Shown here: one piece after another, positions 25,528-33,506 of the stretch
How the letters are laid out: every line of letters starts with the position of its first letter
How positions within the stretch are numbered: position 1 is the stretch's first letter
Assembly: GCA_024698075.1 (NCBI GenBank)
Contig: JAILRP010000010.1
Coordinates: 1-64,000, forward strand
Source: Lachnospiraceae bacterium
Lineage (GTDB): Bacteria > Bacillota > Clostridia > Lachnospirales > Lachnospiraceae
Direction of reading: 5' to 3'
DNA: 64,000 nucleotides
Notes under the pieces: generated by a model
Told to the model about the DNA's origin: nothing
What the model saw: only the letters and a program-made list of their open reading frames with translations
Database searches by the model: none
Made by a program: the position numbers and the translations under genes

Positions 25528-26322
25528 ATGGTAATGGATTATGAAAAGTTCAAGGCCTCTGTTCTGAACATGACCGGTATTGACCTAAGCGCCTACAAGG
25601 AAAATCAGATGAAGCGCAGGATCAATACACTGATAGACAAACATAAGATCAAAGGTTATGAGGAATTTGTAAGTGCGTTAAGATCTGATAAGAGCTTGTT
25701 TGAGGAATTCGTCAATTATCTGACGATAAATGTATCGGAGTTTTACAGGAACCCGGACCAGTGGGAGCTTATGGATAAGACATTCATCCCCGAGCTCATC
25801 ACCAAATTCGGAAAGAATCTGAAAATCTGGAGCGCGGCTTGCTCCACGGGCGATGAACCGTATTCGCTCGTCATGGCACTTTCAAAACATCTGCCGCTCA
25901 GCCAGATAAAGATCTTTGCGACCGATATAGACAAGCAGGTGCTGGCGGCGGCCAAGACCGGGATATATGCGGAGAAGAGCCTGGCCGGAGTGCCCAGGGA
26001 CCTTCGGGATAAATATTTTTCCAAGGTCGGGAATTCATTCCAGATAAGCAATGAGATCAAGTCGAGAGTGGAATTCAAGGAGCATAACCTCCTAAAGGAT
26101 CCTTATCCGACGGGATGCCATTTCATCATCTGCAGGAATGTGCTTATCTATTTTACAGAAGAGGCTAAGGATGCCATCTTCACGAAATACGGTCAGAGCC
26201 TTCTTAACGGCGGGATCTTTTTCATCGGAAGCACCGAGCAGATAATGAACCACAGAAAATACGGGTTTGAGAGAAGGAATTCCTTCTATTATGAAAAGAA
26301 GGATGAACTGCTCGGCAAGTGA
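25528..26322 (+). CDS. cheR: Chemotaxis-type protein-glutamate methyltransferase
   Basis: CheR methylates glutamates of chemoreceptors using S-adenosylmethionine. The 264-residue protein has the N-terminal helical domain (MDYEKFKASVLNMTGIDLSA, YKENQMKRRI) and the SAM-binding core with FYRNPDQWELM, WSAACSTGDEPYSLVMAL (motif I), IFATDIDKQVL, ILIYFTEE-like CRNVLIYF, and GGIFFIGSTEQI. The start at 25528 is six bases after the S1 gene stop; the nearby ATG at 25534 is an alternative. A chemotaxis role is inferred from the family. Single CheR genes outside a che operon also occur. Its stop abuts the stop of the opposite-strand nuclease. Confidence 0.92.
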   Translation: MVMDYEKFKASVLNMTGIDLSAYKENQMKRRINTLIDKHKIKGYEEFVSALRSDKSLFEEFVNYLTINVSEFYRNPDQWELMDKTFIPELITKFGKNLKIWSAACSTGDEPYSLVMALSKHLPLSQIKIFATDIDKQVLAAAKTGIYAEKSLAGVPRDLRDKYFSKVGNSFQISNEIKSRVEFKEHNLLKDPYPTGCHFIICRNVLIYFTEEAKDAIFTKYGQSLLNGGIFFIGSTEQIMNHRKYGFERRNSFYYEKKDELLGK

Positions 26323-27429
26323 TCATTTCTTTAGTGTAAAAAATACGTTTATAAGCTGGCGGCCGAACTGTTCGGCCGCTTTTTCATTGAAGCTGTCCGG
26401 AAAGCGGAAGTATTTCTTCTTGTCTTTATATGAGGTGCGCACTACCGGCGTAAACAGATTCTGCGGCTGTTTTACGAACCGGCCGGATACTCTTGTATAA
26501 CAGTTCTCCTTAGTGGCTTTTACATAGCTTCCTTTCGGAAGTGCAGCAGCAAGTTCCTTAAGTATTGCGGTATCTTCCTCAGGTATGTATCTGTAATCCC
26601 TGTAGCTGTCATAGAAGAGCTTCATCTCGGTATCATATATCGGAAGCCTTATGAGCAGCTTTCCGGTAGAAGCAGATGCTTTTATATACATGCTTTCCGT
26701 TTTGGCCATGAAGGATACCGGGAAGGATACGCCTGTCGTATAGGAAAGGAGCAGTTCCTCGCATTCTGCGCCCGCAAGATCCCTGTATCTGTTGACTTTG
26801 CACCCCTCATAAATGAGCGGCGCATCCTTCAGGTCCAGATATACGAGTGCCTGCATGATCTTATGCATCCCGACGACATCCTCGCGGTTATGAGTTATGA
26901 GCTTCTCCAGATCAATATCGGTAGGATCCGCTTCATATCTTTTATAAACATCTATCAGTTCTTTTCCGTTGTATTTATCCTCCCGTGTTATTCCGAGGAA
27001 TGACTCGATCGCCTTCTGCCTCATGGACTCGGGGAACAGAAGATGGCGAAGAGGTGCCAGCACCTTATATACATCTATCTGGACGATACCGTCAAAAAGA
27101 CCGTCGATGCCATGCTTCCTGGCTTTATATGACAGATATGGGATATCAAATTTGAGACCGTTGAAATGAAAAAGGTGGGTATAGCCCTTCATGAAGCGGG
27201 AAAATGCATACAAAAGGTCATATTCTTCAGCGGATGAATCCGCAAAGAAAAGCTTCGTCATAAGGCCATCCGCGGTATAGTATCCGCATCCTATGAGGTA
27301 TAAAGAGGTGGTCTCCCTGGACAGTCCGGTAGTCTCTATGTCGATGAAAAGCGCTTTGTCGGTTTCGCAGAATCTTTCTATATCGCATAGAGGCTTCTGA
27401 TCTTTATACAGTCTGTCGATGATCTGCAT
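26323..27429 (-). CDS. YprB-like 3'-5' exonuclease (RNase H-like fold)
   Basis: This 368-residue protein has an RNase H-fold exonuclease core: ALFIDIETTGLSRETTSLYL (Exo I, D-x-E), HFNGLKFDIPYL (Exo II, N-x2-x-F-D) and LITHNREDVVGM (Exo III, H-N-x3-D), the pattern of DEDD-type 3'-5' exonucleases and of the YprB family. A C-terminal half of about 150 residues is unassigned. Its biological role is unknown. In Bacillus the gene lies beside a helicase, but here it stands alone. GGGAGA precedes the ATG on the minus strand. It is divergent from rnfC and convergent with cheR, with no bases between the two stops, and a + strand terminator lies inside its 3' end. Confidence 0.85.
   Translation of the reverse strand: MQIIDRLYKDQKPLCDIERFCETDKALFIDIETTGLSRETTSLYLIGCGYYTADGLMTKLFFADSSAEEYDLLYAFSRFMKGYTHLFHFNGLKFDIPYLSYKARKHGIDGLFDGIVQIDVYKVLAPLRHLLFPESMRQKAIESFLGITREDKYNGKELIDVYKRYEADPTDIDLEKLITHNREDVVGMHKIMQALVYLDLKDAPLIYEGCKVNRYRDLAGAECEELLLSYTTGVSFPVSFMAKTESMYIKASASTGKLLIRLPIYDTEMKLFYDSYRDYRYIPEEDTAILKELAAALPKGSYVKATKENCYTRVSGRFVKQPQNLFTPVVRTSYKDKKKYFRFPDSFNEKAAEQFGRQLINVFFTLKK
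26359..26384 (+). terminator. Terminator for the cheR unit, inside the opposite nuclease gene
   Basis: GCGGCCGAA (26359-26367) pairs perfectly with TTCGGCCGC (26371-26379) across CTG, followed by TTTTT. It lies 37 bases after the cheR stop and within the coding sequence of the minus-strand nuclease, whose C-terminal residues it also encodes. Confidence 0.78.
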
Positions 27430-27454
27430 CAGTATCTCCCATAATGAGTTTTAA

Positions 27455-27483
27455 TTGTTCTTACATACAAAATATTGTATAAT
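27455..27483 (+). promoter_or_regulatory. Sigma-A promoter of the rnf operon
   Basis: TTGTTC (27455-27460), 17 bases and TATAAT (27478-27483) lie before rnfC, with a predicted start near 27490. An imperfect 16-base inverted repeat, ATACAAAATATTGTAT, overlaps the -10 and is shared with the divergent nuclease gene. Confidence 0.62.
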
Positions 27484-27524
27484 AAATCCAATGCAATTAC
27501 AAACTTTCCAAGGAGAAGGAAGTC

Positions 27525-28847
27525 ATGTCAGGTCTTACATTTAAAGGCGGTATCCACACATTCGAAGGCAAGGATCTCACTAAGGACAAAAAGATCATTG
27601 ACCTTCTGCCTTCATCCCCGGAACTGGTCTATCCCCTTTCACAGCATATAGGAGCCCCTGCAAAACCGGTAGTATCGGTCGGAGACAGGGTTCTTCGCGG
27701 ACAGAAGATCGCGGAAGCAAACGGCTTTGTTTCCGCAAATGTTTATTCTTCTGTTTCGGGGACCGTTAAGGCTATAGAGGACCGTAGGAACGTTCAGGGC
27801 ATGATGACGAAGGCCATCGTCATTACAAATGACGATTTTTATGAAGAAGCGCCGCCGATACCGGTAAGACCGATCGCGGAAATGACGAAGGAAGAGGTCG
27901 TGGCCGTCATAAAGGAAGCCGGAATCATCGGAATGGGCGGTGCGGGATTCCCCACGCATGTCAAGCTGTCCCCGAAAGATCCGGCAAAGATCCATTATGT
28001 GATCGCGAACTGCGCGGAGTGTGAGCCTTATCTGACCTCAGATTACAGAAGGATGATTGAGGAGCCGGAAAAGCTCGTGGCCGGCCTTAAGATCATACTC
28101 TGCCTTTTTGAACATGCTAAGGGCATACTGGCGGTCGAAGACAATAAACCGGACTGTATCAGGATATTAAAGGATCTGTGCCTTGATGAGCCGAGGATTA
28201 GTGTTAAAGTACTGAAGACCAAATATCCGCAGGGCTCGGAAAGGCAGCTCATATATGCCTCAACGGGACGTGCGATCAATTCGTCCATGCTTCCGGCTGA
28301 TGCAGGATGCATAGTCAATAACGTTGACACGATAGTTGCGATATATCACGCCGTCATAGAAGGACGTCCGCTCATGGAACGCATAGTCACCGTGACCGGA
28401 GATGCAGTCAGGTACCCGCAGAATTACAGGGTATATACGGGAACAAGCTACAGCGATCTTATAGAAGCAGCCGGCGGTTTCAAATCCCCTCCGGAAAAGA
28501 TAATATCCGGTGGGCCGATGATGGGATTTGCGATGTTTGATACAAACGTGCCTGTCACAAAATCTTCCTCAGCCGTGACCGCTTTTCTGAAAGACCCTGT
28601 ATCATCTGCGCCGGAAAGTGCCTGCATCAACTGCGGGCGGTGCGTTGATTCATGTCCGTCAAGACTGCTCCCGTCAAAGCTTGCCGATATTGCGGAGCAT
28701 TATGACGAAGAGAAGTTTACGGCCCTTAACGGGCTTGAATGCGTTGAATGCGGCTGCTGCAGCTACATATGTCCGGCCAAACGGCATCTGACACAGGAGA
28801 TCAAGATGATGCGTCAGCTTGTGCTTTCAAAGAGAAAGAAAAAGTAG
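27525..28847 (+). CDS. rnfC: Rnf complex subunit C
   Basis: RnfC is the peripheral NADH-binding, FMN- and 2x[4Fe-4S]-containing subunit of the Rnf complex, which oxidises reduced ferredoxin with NAD+ and pumps Na+ or H+. The 440-residue protein has the N-terminal barrel (GGIHTFEGKDLTK), the nucleotide-binding GMGGAGFPTHVKL and CAECEPYLTSD segments, the SLBB domain, and two cluster motifs: CINCGRCVDSCPSRLLP and CVECGCCSYICPAKRHL. It is the first gene of rnfCDGEAB. A clear promoter (27455) and AAGGAGAAGGA ribosome site precede it. Confidence 0.97.
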   Translation: MSGLTFKGGIHTFEGKDLTKDKKIIDLLPSSPELVYPLSQHIGAPAKPVVSVGDRVLRGQKIAEANGFVSANVYSSVSGTVKAIEDRRNVQGMMTKAIVITNDDFYEEAPPIPVRPIAEMTKEEVVAVIKEAGIIGMGGAGFPTHVKLSPKDPAKIHYVIANCAECEPYLTSDYRRMIEEPEKLVAGLKIILCLFEHAKGILAVEDNKPDCIRILKDLCLDEPRISVKVLKTKYPQGSERQLIYASTGRAINSSMLPADAGCIVNNVDTIVAIYHAVIEGRPLMERIVTVTGDAVRYPQNYRVYTGTSYSDLIEAAGGFKSPPEKIISGGPMMGFAMFDTNVPVTKSSSAVTAFLKDPVSSAPESACINCGRCVDSCPSRLLPSKLADIAEHYDEEKFTALNGLECVECGCCSYICPAKRHLTQEIKMMRQLVLSKRKKK

Positions 28848-28857
28848 GAGGGCGAAT

Positions 28858-29787
28858 ATGAGTGATAAATACAATGTTTCTGCTTCTCCTCATGTAAGAA
28901 GCAAGATGACGGTCCAAACCATAATGTTCCTGGTCATAATCAGCCTGCTTCCGGCAGCTGCTTTCGGGATATACCGGTTCGGCTTTAATGCGGCACTGCT
29001 CATTGCGGTATGCATTGCTGCGTGTGTCCTGTCAGAGCTTTTATACACTCTTCTGATGAAAAAAAAGGCTACGATAGGAGATTTCAGCGCCGTTCTTACG
29101 GGACTTCTGCTCGCGCTCAACCTTCCGCCTTCGGCAAAATGGTGGATGGGAATAATAGGAAGCGTTTTTGCGATAATAGTCGTAAAGATGCTTTTCGGGG
29201 GCCTTGGGCAGAACTTCATGAATCCTGCGCTTGCGGGCAGATGTTTCCTTGTGATCTGCTTTACCGCAAGGATGACCGATTTTTCATATGACGGTGTTAC
29301 CGGAGCGACTCCCCTCGCGCTCATCAGGGACGGCGTTCCGGTAAGCCTTTACGATATGTTCCTCGGACGTATAAGCGGAACAATAGGAGAAGTCAGTACC
29401 GCCTTGCTTCTGGCCGGAGCGGTCTTTCTGATCGTAATGGGTATCATAGATGTAAGGATAAGTTTTTCCTATCTGCTGTCATTTGTCCTGTTCATGGGAC
29501 TGTTCGCGGGCAGGGGATGGGATATCACTTATCTGGCCGCCCAGCTCTGTGGAGGCGGACTGATGCTCGGGGCATTCTTCATGGCGACCGATTACGTGAC
29601 GAGTCCCATAACAAAGACCGGACGCATACTCTTCGGAATATGCTGCGGCCTTCTTACCGGTCTTTTCCGCGTATTCTCTTCATCCGCCGAGGGCGTGAGC
29701 TATGCGATCATAATCAGCAATCTGCTCGTCCCTCTCCTTGAAAAGATCACGATGCCCAAGTGCTTCGGAAAAGGAGGTGAGATCTGA
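28858..29787 (+). CDS. rnfD: Rnf complex subunit D
   Basis: RnfD is an integral membrane subunit carrying covalently bound FMN. The 309-residue protein has about nine to ten hydrophobic segments and the flavinylation motif in GVTGATPLA, with Thr151 as the likely FMN site for ApbE. Further family motifs are LLLALNLPPSAKWW and FMNPALAGRCFL. The ATG at 28858 follows AGGAGGG; a longer in-frame start at 28819 lies inside rnfC. It ends in a one-base overlap with rnfG (TGATG). The apbE gene for its maturation is convergent downstream. Confidence 0.95.
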   Translation: MSDKYNVSASPHVRSKMTVQTIMFLVIISLLPAAAFGIYRFGFNAALLIAVCIAACVLSELLYTLLMKKKATIGDFSAVLTGLLLALNLPPSAKWWMGIIGSVFAIIVVKMLFGGLGQNFMNPALAGRCFLVICFTARMTDFSYDGVTGATPLALIRDGVPVSLYDMFLGRISGTIGEVSTALLLAGAVFLIVMGIIDVRISFSYLLSFVLFMGLFAGRGWDITYLAAQLCGGGLMLGAFFMATDYVTSPITKTGRILFGICCGLLTGLFRVFSSSAEGVSYAIIISNLLVPLLEKITMPKCFGKGGEI

Positions 29788-30386
29788 TGGGATCATCCAT
29801 TAAGAACATACTCTGCCTCACTTTGATAACACTTGCCGCAGGTGCCGGACTCGGTTATGTTTATGACCTTACAAAAGAGCCTATAGCACGGATGGAGGCT
29901 GAAACGCGCCAGGCCGCCTACAGATCGGTATTTCCGGAAGCCGATCAGTTCACACCGCTTGAAAATGACGGGAGCATTCCGGGTTTTTCCGAGGCGGATG
30001 AGAACGGGTGTGAGATCGATTCGGCCGTATATGCCGAGGATGCATCCGGCAGCCGGCTCGGCTATGTCATAAACGTGACTTCTCATGAAGGATACGGCGG
30101 AGACATAACCATTTCAATGGGGATCGACAACGAAGGCTGCGTAAAAGGAGTTGAATTCCTTGAGATATCTGAGACGGCAGGCCTTGGAATGAAGGCTAAG
30201 GAGCCCGCATTCAAGGAACAGTTCAGGGACAGGACCGTCACCAGGTTTTCTTATACCAAGACCGGTGCAGCTTCAGACTTTGAGATCGATGCGATAAGCG
30301 GTGCCACGATAACAACGACCGCCGTGACATCTGCCGTAAATGCCGGACTTGAATTCTATGAGAAGATAGGAGGAGCCGGGATATGA
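29787..30386 (+). CDS. rnfG: Rnf complex subunit G
   Basis: RnfG is a membrane-anchored, extracytoplasmic subunit with covalent FMN. The 199-residue protein has one N-terminal helix (NILCLTLITLAAGAGLGYVY) and an FMN-binding domain containing GYGGDITISMGID, ETAGLGMKAKEP and the S-G-A-T motif in DAISGATITTT, whose Thr174 is the expected FMN attachment site. It overlaps rnfD by one base and rnfE by four. Confidence 0.95.
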   Translation: MGSSIKNILCLTLITLAAGAGLGYVYDLTKEPIARMEAETRQAAYRSVFPEADQFTPLENDGSIPGFSEADENGCEIDSAVYAEDASGSRLGYVINVTSHEGYGGDITISMGIDNEGCVKGVEFLEISETAGLGMKAKEPAFKEQFRDRTVTRFSYTKTGAASDFEIDAISGATITTTAVTSAVNAGLEFYEKIGGAGI

Positions 30387-31096
30387 AAAAGTGTTTTGCA
30401 AGCCTGTATAACGGGCTTATCAAAGAAAATCCGACATTCGTGCTGATGCTCGGAATGTGCCCGACCCTTGCGGTGACCACGTCTGCGATGAACGGCGTCG
30501 GTATGGGGCTTACGACAACTGCGGTGCTGATCATGTCAAATATCATGATATCTATGCTCCGCCGTGTAATCCCGGACGGAGTCAGGATACCTGCATTCAT
30601 CGTTGTGATAGCGAGCTTCGTCACCATTACGGAGCTTCTTCTGAAGGCATATATACCTTCTCTTTATGAGGCCCTTGGCCTTTATATACCTTTGATAGTC
30701 GTAAACTGCATCATATTGGGCCGTGCCGAGAGCTTTGCATCAAAGAACAATATGATATATTCGGCTTTTGACGGCCTTGGAATGGGGCTCGGATTCACGC
30801 TCGGACTTACATGCATCGGAATTGTAAGGGAGCTCATAGGTGCCGGCACCGTATTCGGATACCGTGCACTTCCTGATGCTTATGAACCGCTTACGATATT
30901 CATACTGGCTCCGGGTGCATTCCTGGTGCTCGCATTCCTTGTAGCTCTCATGAACCGCATAAAACTTGCGGCAGGCAGAGATACCGGGGTGACCGGAGAC
31001 TGTGACAAGCTTTGCAGGAACTGCCCCAATACAGGGTGCGGCGGCAGGATGCGCCATGATGGGAAAGCAGATTCGGCAGAGGGGAGGAAAAGATGA
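30383..31096 (+). CDS. rnfE: Rnf complex subunit E with Cys-rich tail
   Basis: RnfE is one of the paired six-helix membrane subunits (RnfA/RnfE) that form the ion-translocating core; RnfA/E pairs bind a [2Fe-2S] cluster in the membrane. The 237-residue protein opens LYNGLIKENPTFVLMLGMCP and includes LGLYIPLIVVNCIILGRAE, both family signatures. After the last helix (FILAPGAFLVLAFLVALMN) it carries a hydrophilic tail with CDKLCRNCPNTGC, four cysteines not part of the conserved core. It overlaps rnfG and rnfA by four bases each. Confidence 0.94.
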   Translation: MKKCFASLYNGLIKENPTFVLMLGMCPTLAVTTSAMNGVGMGLTTTAVLIMSNIMISMLRRVIPDGVRIPAFIVVIASFVTITELLLKAYIPSLYEALGLYIPLIVVNCIILGRAESFASKNNMIYSAFDGLGMGLGFTLGLTCIGIVRELIGAGTVFGYRALPDAYEPLTIFILAPGAFLVLAFLVALMNRIKLAAGRDTGVTGDCDKLCRNCPNTGCGGRMRHDGKADSAEGRKR

Positions 31097-31671
31097 TACA
31101 GCAATTAATCATTATCGCGATAGGTTCGGCATTCATCAATAATGTTGTCCTGTCCCAGTTCCTCGGGATATGCCCGTTCCTCGGCGTATCAAAGAAGATC
31201 AATACCGCGGCCGGAATGGGAAGCGCGGTCGTTTTCGTCATCACGCTCGCATCGGCTGTCGCAGGAGTCATATACAGATTCATACTTGTACCTCTTGATA
31301 TAACATATCTGCAGACAATAGTGTTCATTCTTGTGATCGCAGCACTTGTCCAGTTTGTAGAAATGTTTCTCAAGAAAAAGATGAAAGGCCTTTATCAGGC
31401 TCTGGGAGTATATCTGCCGCTTATCACCACGAACTGTGCGGTACTCGGCGTCGCTCTTACGAACGTCCAGAAGGAGTACTCGCTGCTCGAAGGTGTAGTG
31501 AACGGATTTGCGACTGCGGTCGGATTCCTTGTTGCTATAGTGATCCTGGCCGGACTTCGGGAGAAGATGGAATATAACGATATACCGAAGCCTTTCCGGG
31601 GCATGCCGACGGTTCTTCTTACGGCGTGCCTGATGGCGATAGCGTTCTTCGGTTTCTCGGGACTTAAGTAG
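31093..31671 (+). CDS. rnfA: Rnf complex subunit A
   Basis: RnfA is the second of the homologous six-helix membrane subunits of Rnf and pairs with RnfE around the membrane iron-sulfur centre. The 192-residue protein reads IIAIGSAFINNVVLSQFLGI and continues with CPFLGVSKKINTAAGMG. The second conserved cysteine region is LPLITTNCAVLGVALTN. Length and helices match the family. It overlaps rnfE by four bases and is followed by rnfB after eight. Confidence 0.95.
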   Translation: MIQQLIIIAIGSAFINNVVLSQFLGICPFLGVSKKINTAAGMGSAVVFVITLASAVAGVIYRFILVPLDITYLQTIVFILVIAALVQFVEMFLKKKMKGLYQALGVYLPLITTNCAVLGVALTNVQKEYSLLEGVVNGFATAVGFLVAIVILAGLREKMEYNDIPKPFRGMPTVLLTACLMAIAFFGFSGLK

Positions 31672-31679
31672 GGGGACAG

Positions 31680-32477
31680 ATGATGGAATACCAGGGAATG
31701 ATCATCGCAGTGGCAACCGTTGCCGGATGCGGACTGATAATAAGCATATTCCTCAGCATATTCGGCAAAAAGTTTGCCGTTGAGGTCAACAAGAAAGAAG
31801 AAGCGGTATTAGCCGCCCTACCCGGAAACAACTGCGGAGGATGCGGATATCCCGGCTGTTCGGGACTTGCGGCCGCTATAGTGAAAGGTGAGGCCGAAGT
31901 AGGCGGATGTCCGGTCGGCGGAAAGAGCGTTGCGGATGAGATAGCAAAGATCATGGGAGTTGATGCCGGCCAGTTCGTCAGGAAGGTTGCATTTGTCAAA
32001 TGCCACGGAACCTGTGATGCCGCCGGTGATAGCTACGAATATACCGGACCGCATGACTGCAAGGCTGCGGCAATAGCACCCGGAAGGGGAAGCAAAGCCT
32101 GTAACTACGGGTGCCTCGGCTTCGGATCGTGCCAAAAGGTGTGTGACAATGATGCGATACATATACTTGACGGCATAGCTAAAGTCGATCCTGAAAAATG
32201 CGGAGCTTGCGGAAAATGTGTAAGTGCTTGCCCGATGGGGCTTATCGAGCTCGTACCCTATGAGTCAAATGTTAGGGTTGCCTGTTCTTCCAAGGACAAG
32301 GGCCCCGTCACGATGAAAGCATGCAGGAATGGATGCGTCGGATGCGGACTGTGTGCAAAGACATGCGAGTATTCGGCGGTCAGCGTCGAAGACAATCTTG
32401 CAAGGATAGATTATGACAAATGTGTATCCTGCGGCTCGTGTGCCGAGAAGTGCCCTAAGAAGATAATCACCGTCTGA
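31680..32477 (+). CDS. rnfB: Rnf complex subunit B (ferredoxin-binding, multi-cluster)
   Basis: RnfB is the probable entry point for electrons from reduced ferredoxin. The 265-residue protein has an N-terminal helix (IIAVATVAGCGLIISIFLSI), a four-Cys Fes domain (NNCGGCGYPGCSGLAAAI with a later CPVGG), and two ferredoxin-like regions with several C-x2-C-x2-C-x3-C motifs, including CGACGKCVSACPMG, CVGCGLCAKTCEYS and CVSCGSCAEKCPKK. Start at 31680 (ATGATG; 31683 also possible) after GGGGGA. It is the last rnf gene. Its stop overlaps the 3' end of apbE on the other strand by 11 bases, and no terminator is visible. Confidence 0.95.
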   Translation: MMEYQGMIIAVATVAGCGLIISIFLSIFGKKFAVEVNKKEEAVLAALPGNNCGGCGYPGCSGLAAAIVKGEAEVGGCPVGGKSVADEIAKIMGVDAGQFVRKVAFVKCHGTCDAAGDSYEYTGPHDCKAAAIAPGRGSKACNYGCLGFGSCQKVCDNDAIHILDGIAKVDPEKCGACGKCVSACPMGLIELVPYESNVRVACSSKDKGPVTMKACRNGCVGCGLCAKTCEYSAVSVEDNLARIDYDKCVSCGSCAEKCPKKIITV

Positions 32478-33450
32478 TATATCTGTCTGCGCCTCCGGTC
32501 ATTTTGACCGTGCCGTCATCTGTGACTATTATGGCTTCGGTACCGTCAGTATTTTCGATCAGTTCGAGAGCTTTTTTTGTACCGAGCATTATGCAGACGG
32601 TACAAAGACAGTCGGAGTCGAATGCATTCTCTGTGATGACTGTGACGGATGATATATCCGTATGTGCGGGATAGCCTGTCTTCGGATCCAGGATATGATG
32701 GTATTTGATCCCGTCGGATACAAAGCATCTTTCATAGGTGCCGCTCGTCGCAACGGAAGTATCTGTCAGATACAGGGCACACAGGATGTTCTGACGGTCA
32801 GAGGGATCTTTAATGCCTATGGTATAAGCCTCTTTGCCGGGCTTAGTACCTACAAGGCGCATGTCGCCGCCCATGTTGATGATAGCGCCGGAAATATCAC
32901 ATGTTTCGAGGTATTCGGCGATCCTGTCGGCTATATATCCTTTTGCGGCACCGCCAACATCGATGATAAAGCCGTCCGGCAGGGTTACGGTTGAGTTCTT
33001 TTTATCGATCAGGACTTTTCGGTAGTCAACATTGCGGCATGCTTCTTTGATCTTATCGTCATGAGGCGGGGCCGCGTTAGGATCGTGAAAATCCCATAGG
33101 GAAGTCAGCGCTCCGACAGTGATGTCAAAAAGGCCGTCCGTAAGTTCGCAGTATCTGAGCGAATCGTCTATAAGGCGCAGAGTGTCTTCGTTAACAGGCA
33201 CGGCTAGGCCATGGCCCAACTTTGAAATATCACTTGTTTTTAAATTTTTGTCAAACAGGCCTTCATAATATCCGCATATGTTCATGCAGTTTTCTGCGAT
33301 GGATTCCGCATCATCAGATCCGTATATATCCACGGAAACGACGGTGTCGAAAAAAAGCCCGGTCTTCGAGGCGTTTCCCGGGGCCGATCCGCATCCGCTG
33401 ATGATGCAGACTGATATCAATGCAAGCGCTGTTATTTTCCGGATGTTCAT
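32467..33450 (-). CDS. apbE: FAD:protein FMN transferase, lipoprotein
   Basis: ApbE cleaves FAD and attaches FMN to Thr/Ser in exported flavoproteins such as RnfD and RnfG. The 327-residue protein has a lipoprotein signal (ITALALISVCIISGCGSAPG, lipobox ISGC). It also has the family segments FFDTVVSVDIYG, LFDITVGALTSLWDF, GAAKGYIADRI, INMGGDMRLVG, ATSGTYERC and YHHILDPKTGYP. The ATG at 33450 (minus strand) is chosen at the signal peptide; a longer frame upstream is non-family sequence. A TTGACC-17-TAGATA promoter ends seven bases before this ATG, suggesting a leaderless transcript. Its 3' end overlaps rnfB, whose products it would modify. Confidence 0.93.
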   Translation of the reverse strand: MNIRKITALALISVCIISGCGSAPGNASKTGLFFDTVVSVDIYGSDDAESIAENCMNICGYYEGLFDKNLKTSDISKLGHGLAVPVNEDTLRLIDDSLRYCELTDGLFDITVGALTSLWDFHDPNAAPPHDDKIKEACRNVDYRKVLIDKKNSTVTLPDGFIIDVGGAAKGYIADRIAEYLETCDISGAIINMGGDMRLVGTKPGKEAYTIGIKDPSDRQNILCALYLTDTSVATSGTYERCFVSDGIKYHHILDPKTGYPAHTDISSVTVITENAFDSDCLCTVCIMLGTKKALELIENTDGTEAIIVTDDGTVKMTGGADRYIRR

Positions 33451-33457
33451 ACATATA

Positions 33458-33486
33458 TATCTATCATAAGTTGTCTTGATGGTCAA
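33458..33486 (-). promoter_or_regulatory. Promoter of apbE, predicts a leaderless mRNA
   Basis: On the minus strand, TTGACC (33486 to 33481), 17 bases and TAGATA (33463 to 33458) are preceded by TG, one base before the -10. Only seven bases separate the -10 from the ATG at 33450, and no ribosome site is visible. Confidence 0.5.
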
Positions 33487-33506
33487 AGCATATAAGGAGA
33501 TAACCG

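Noticed and set aside
32496-32510. Hairpin CGGTCA-TTT-TGACCG after rnfB, possible terminator
   Set aside because: It is followed by TGCCGTCA, with no T-run in either direction, and lies in apbE coding sequence.
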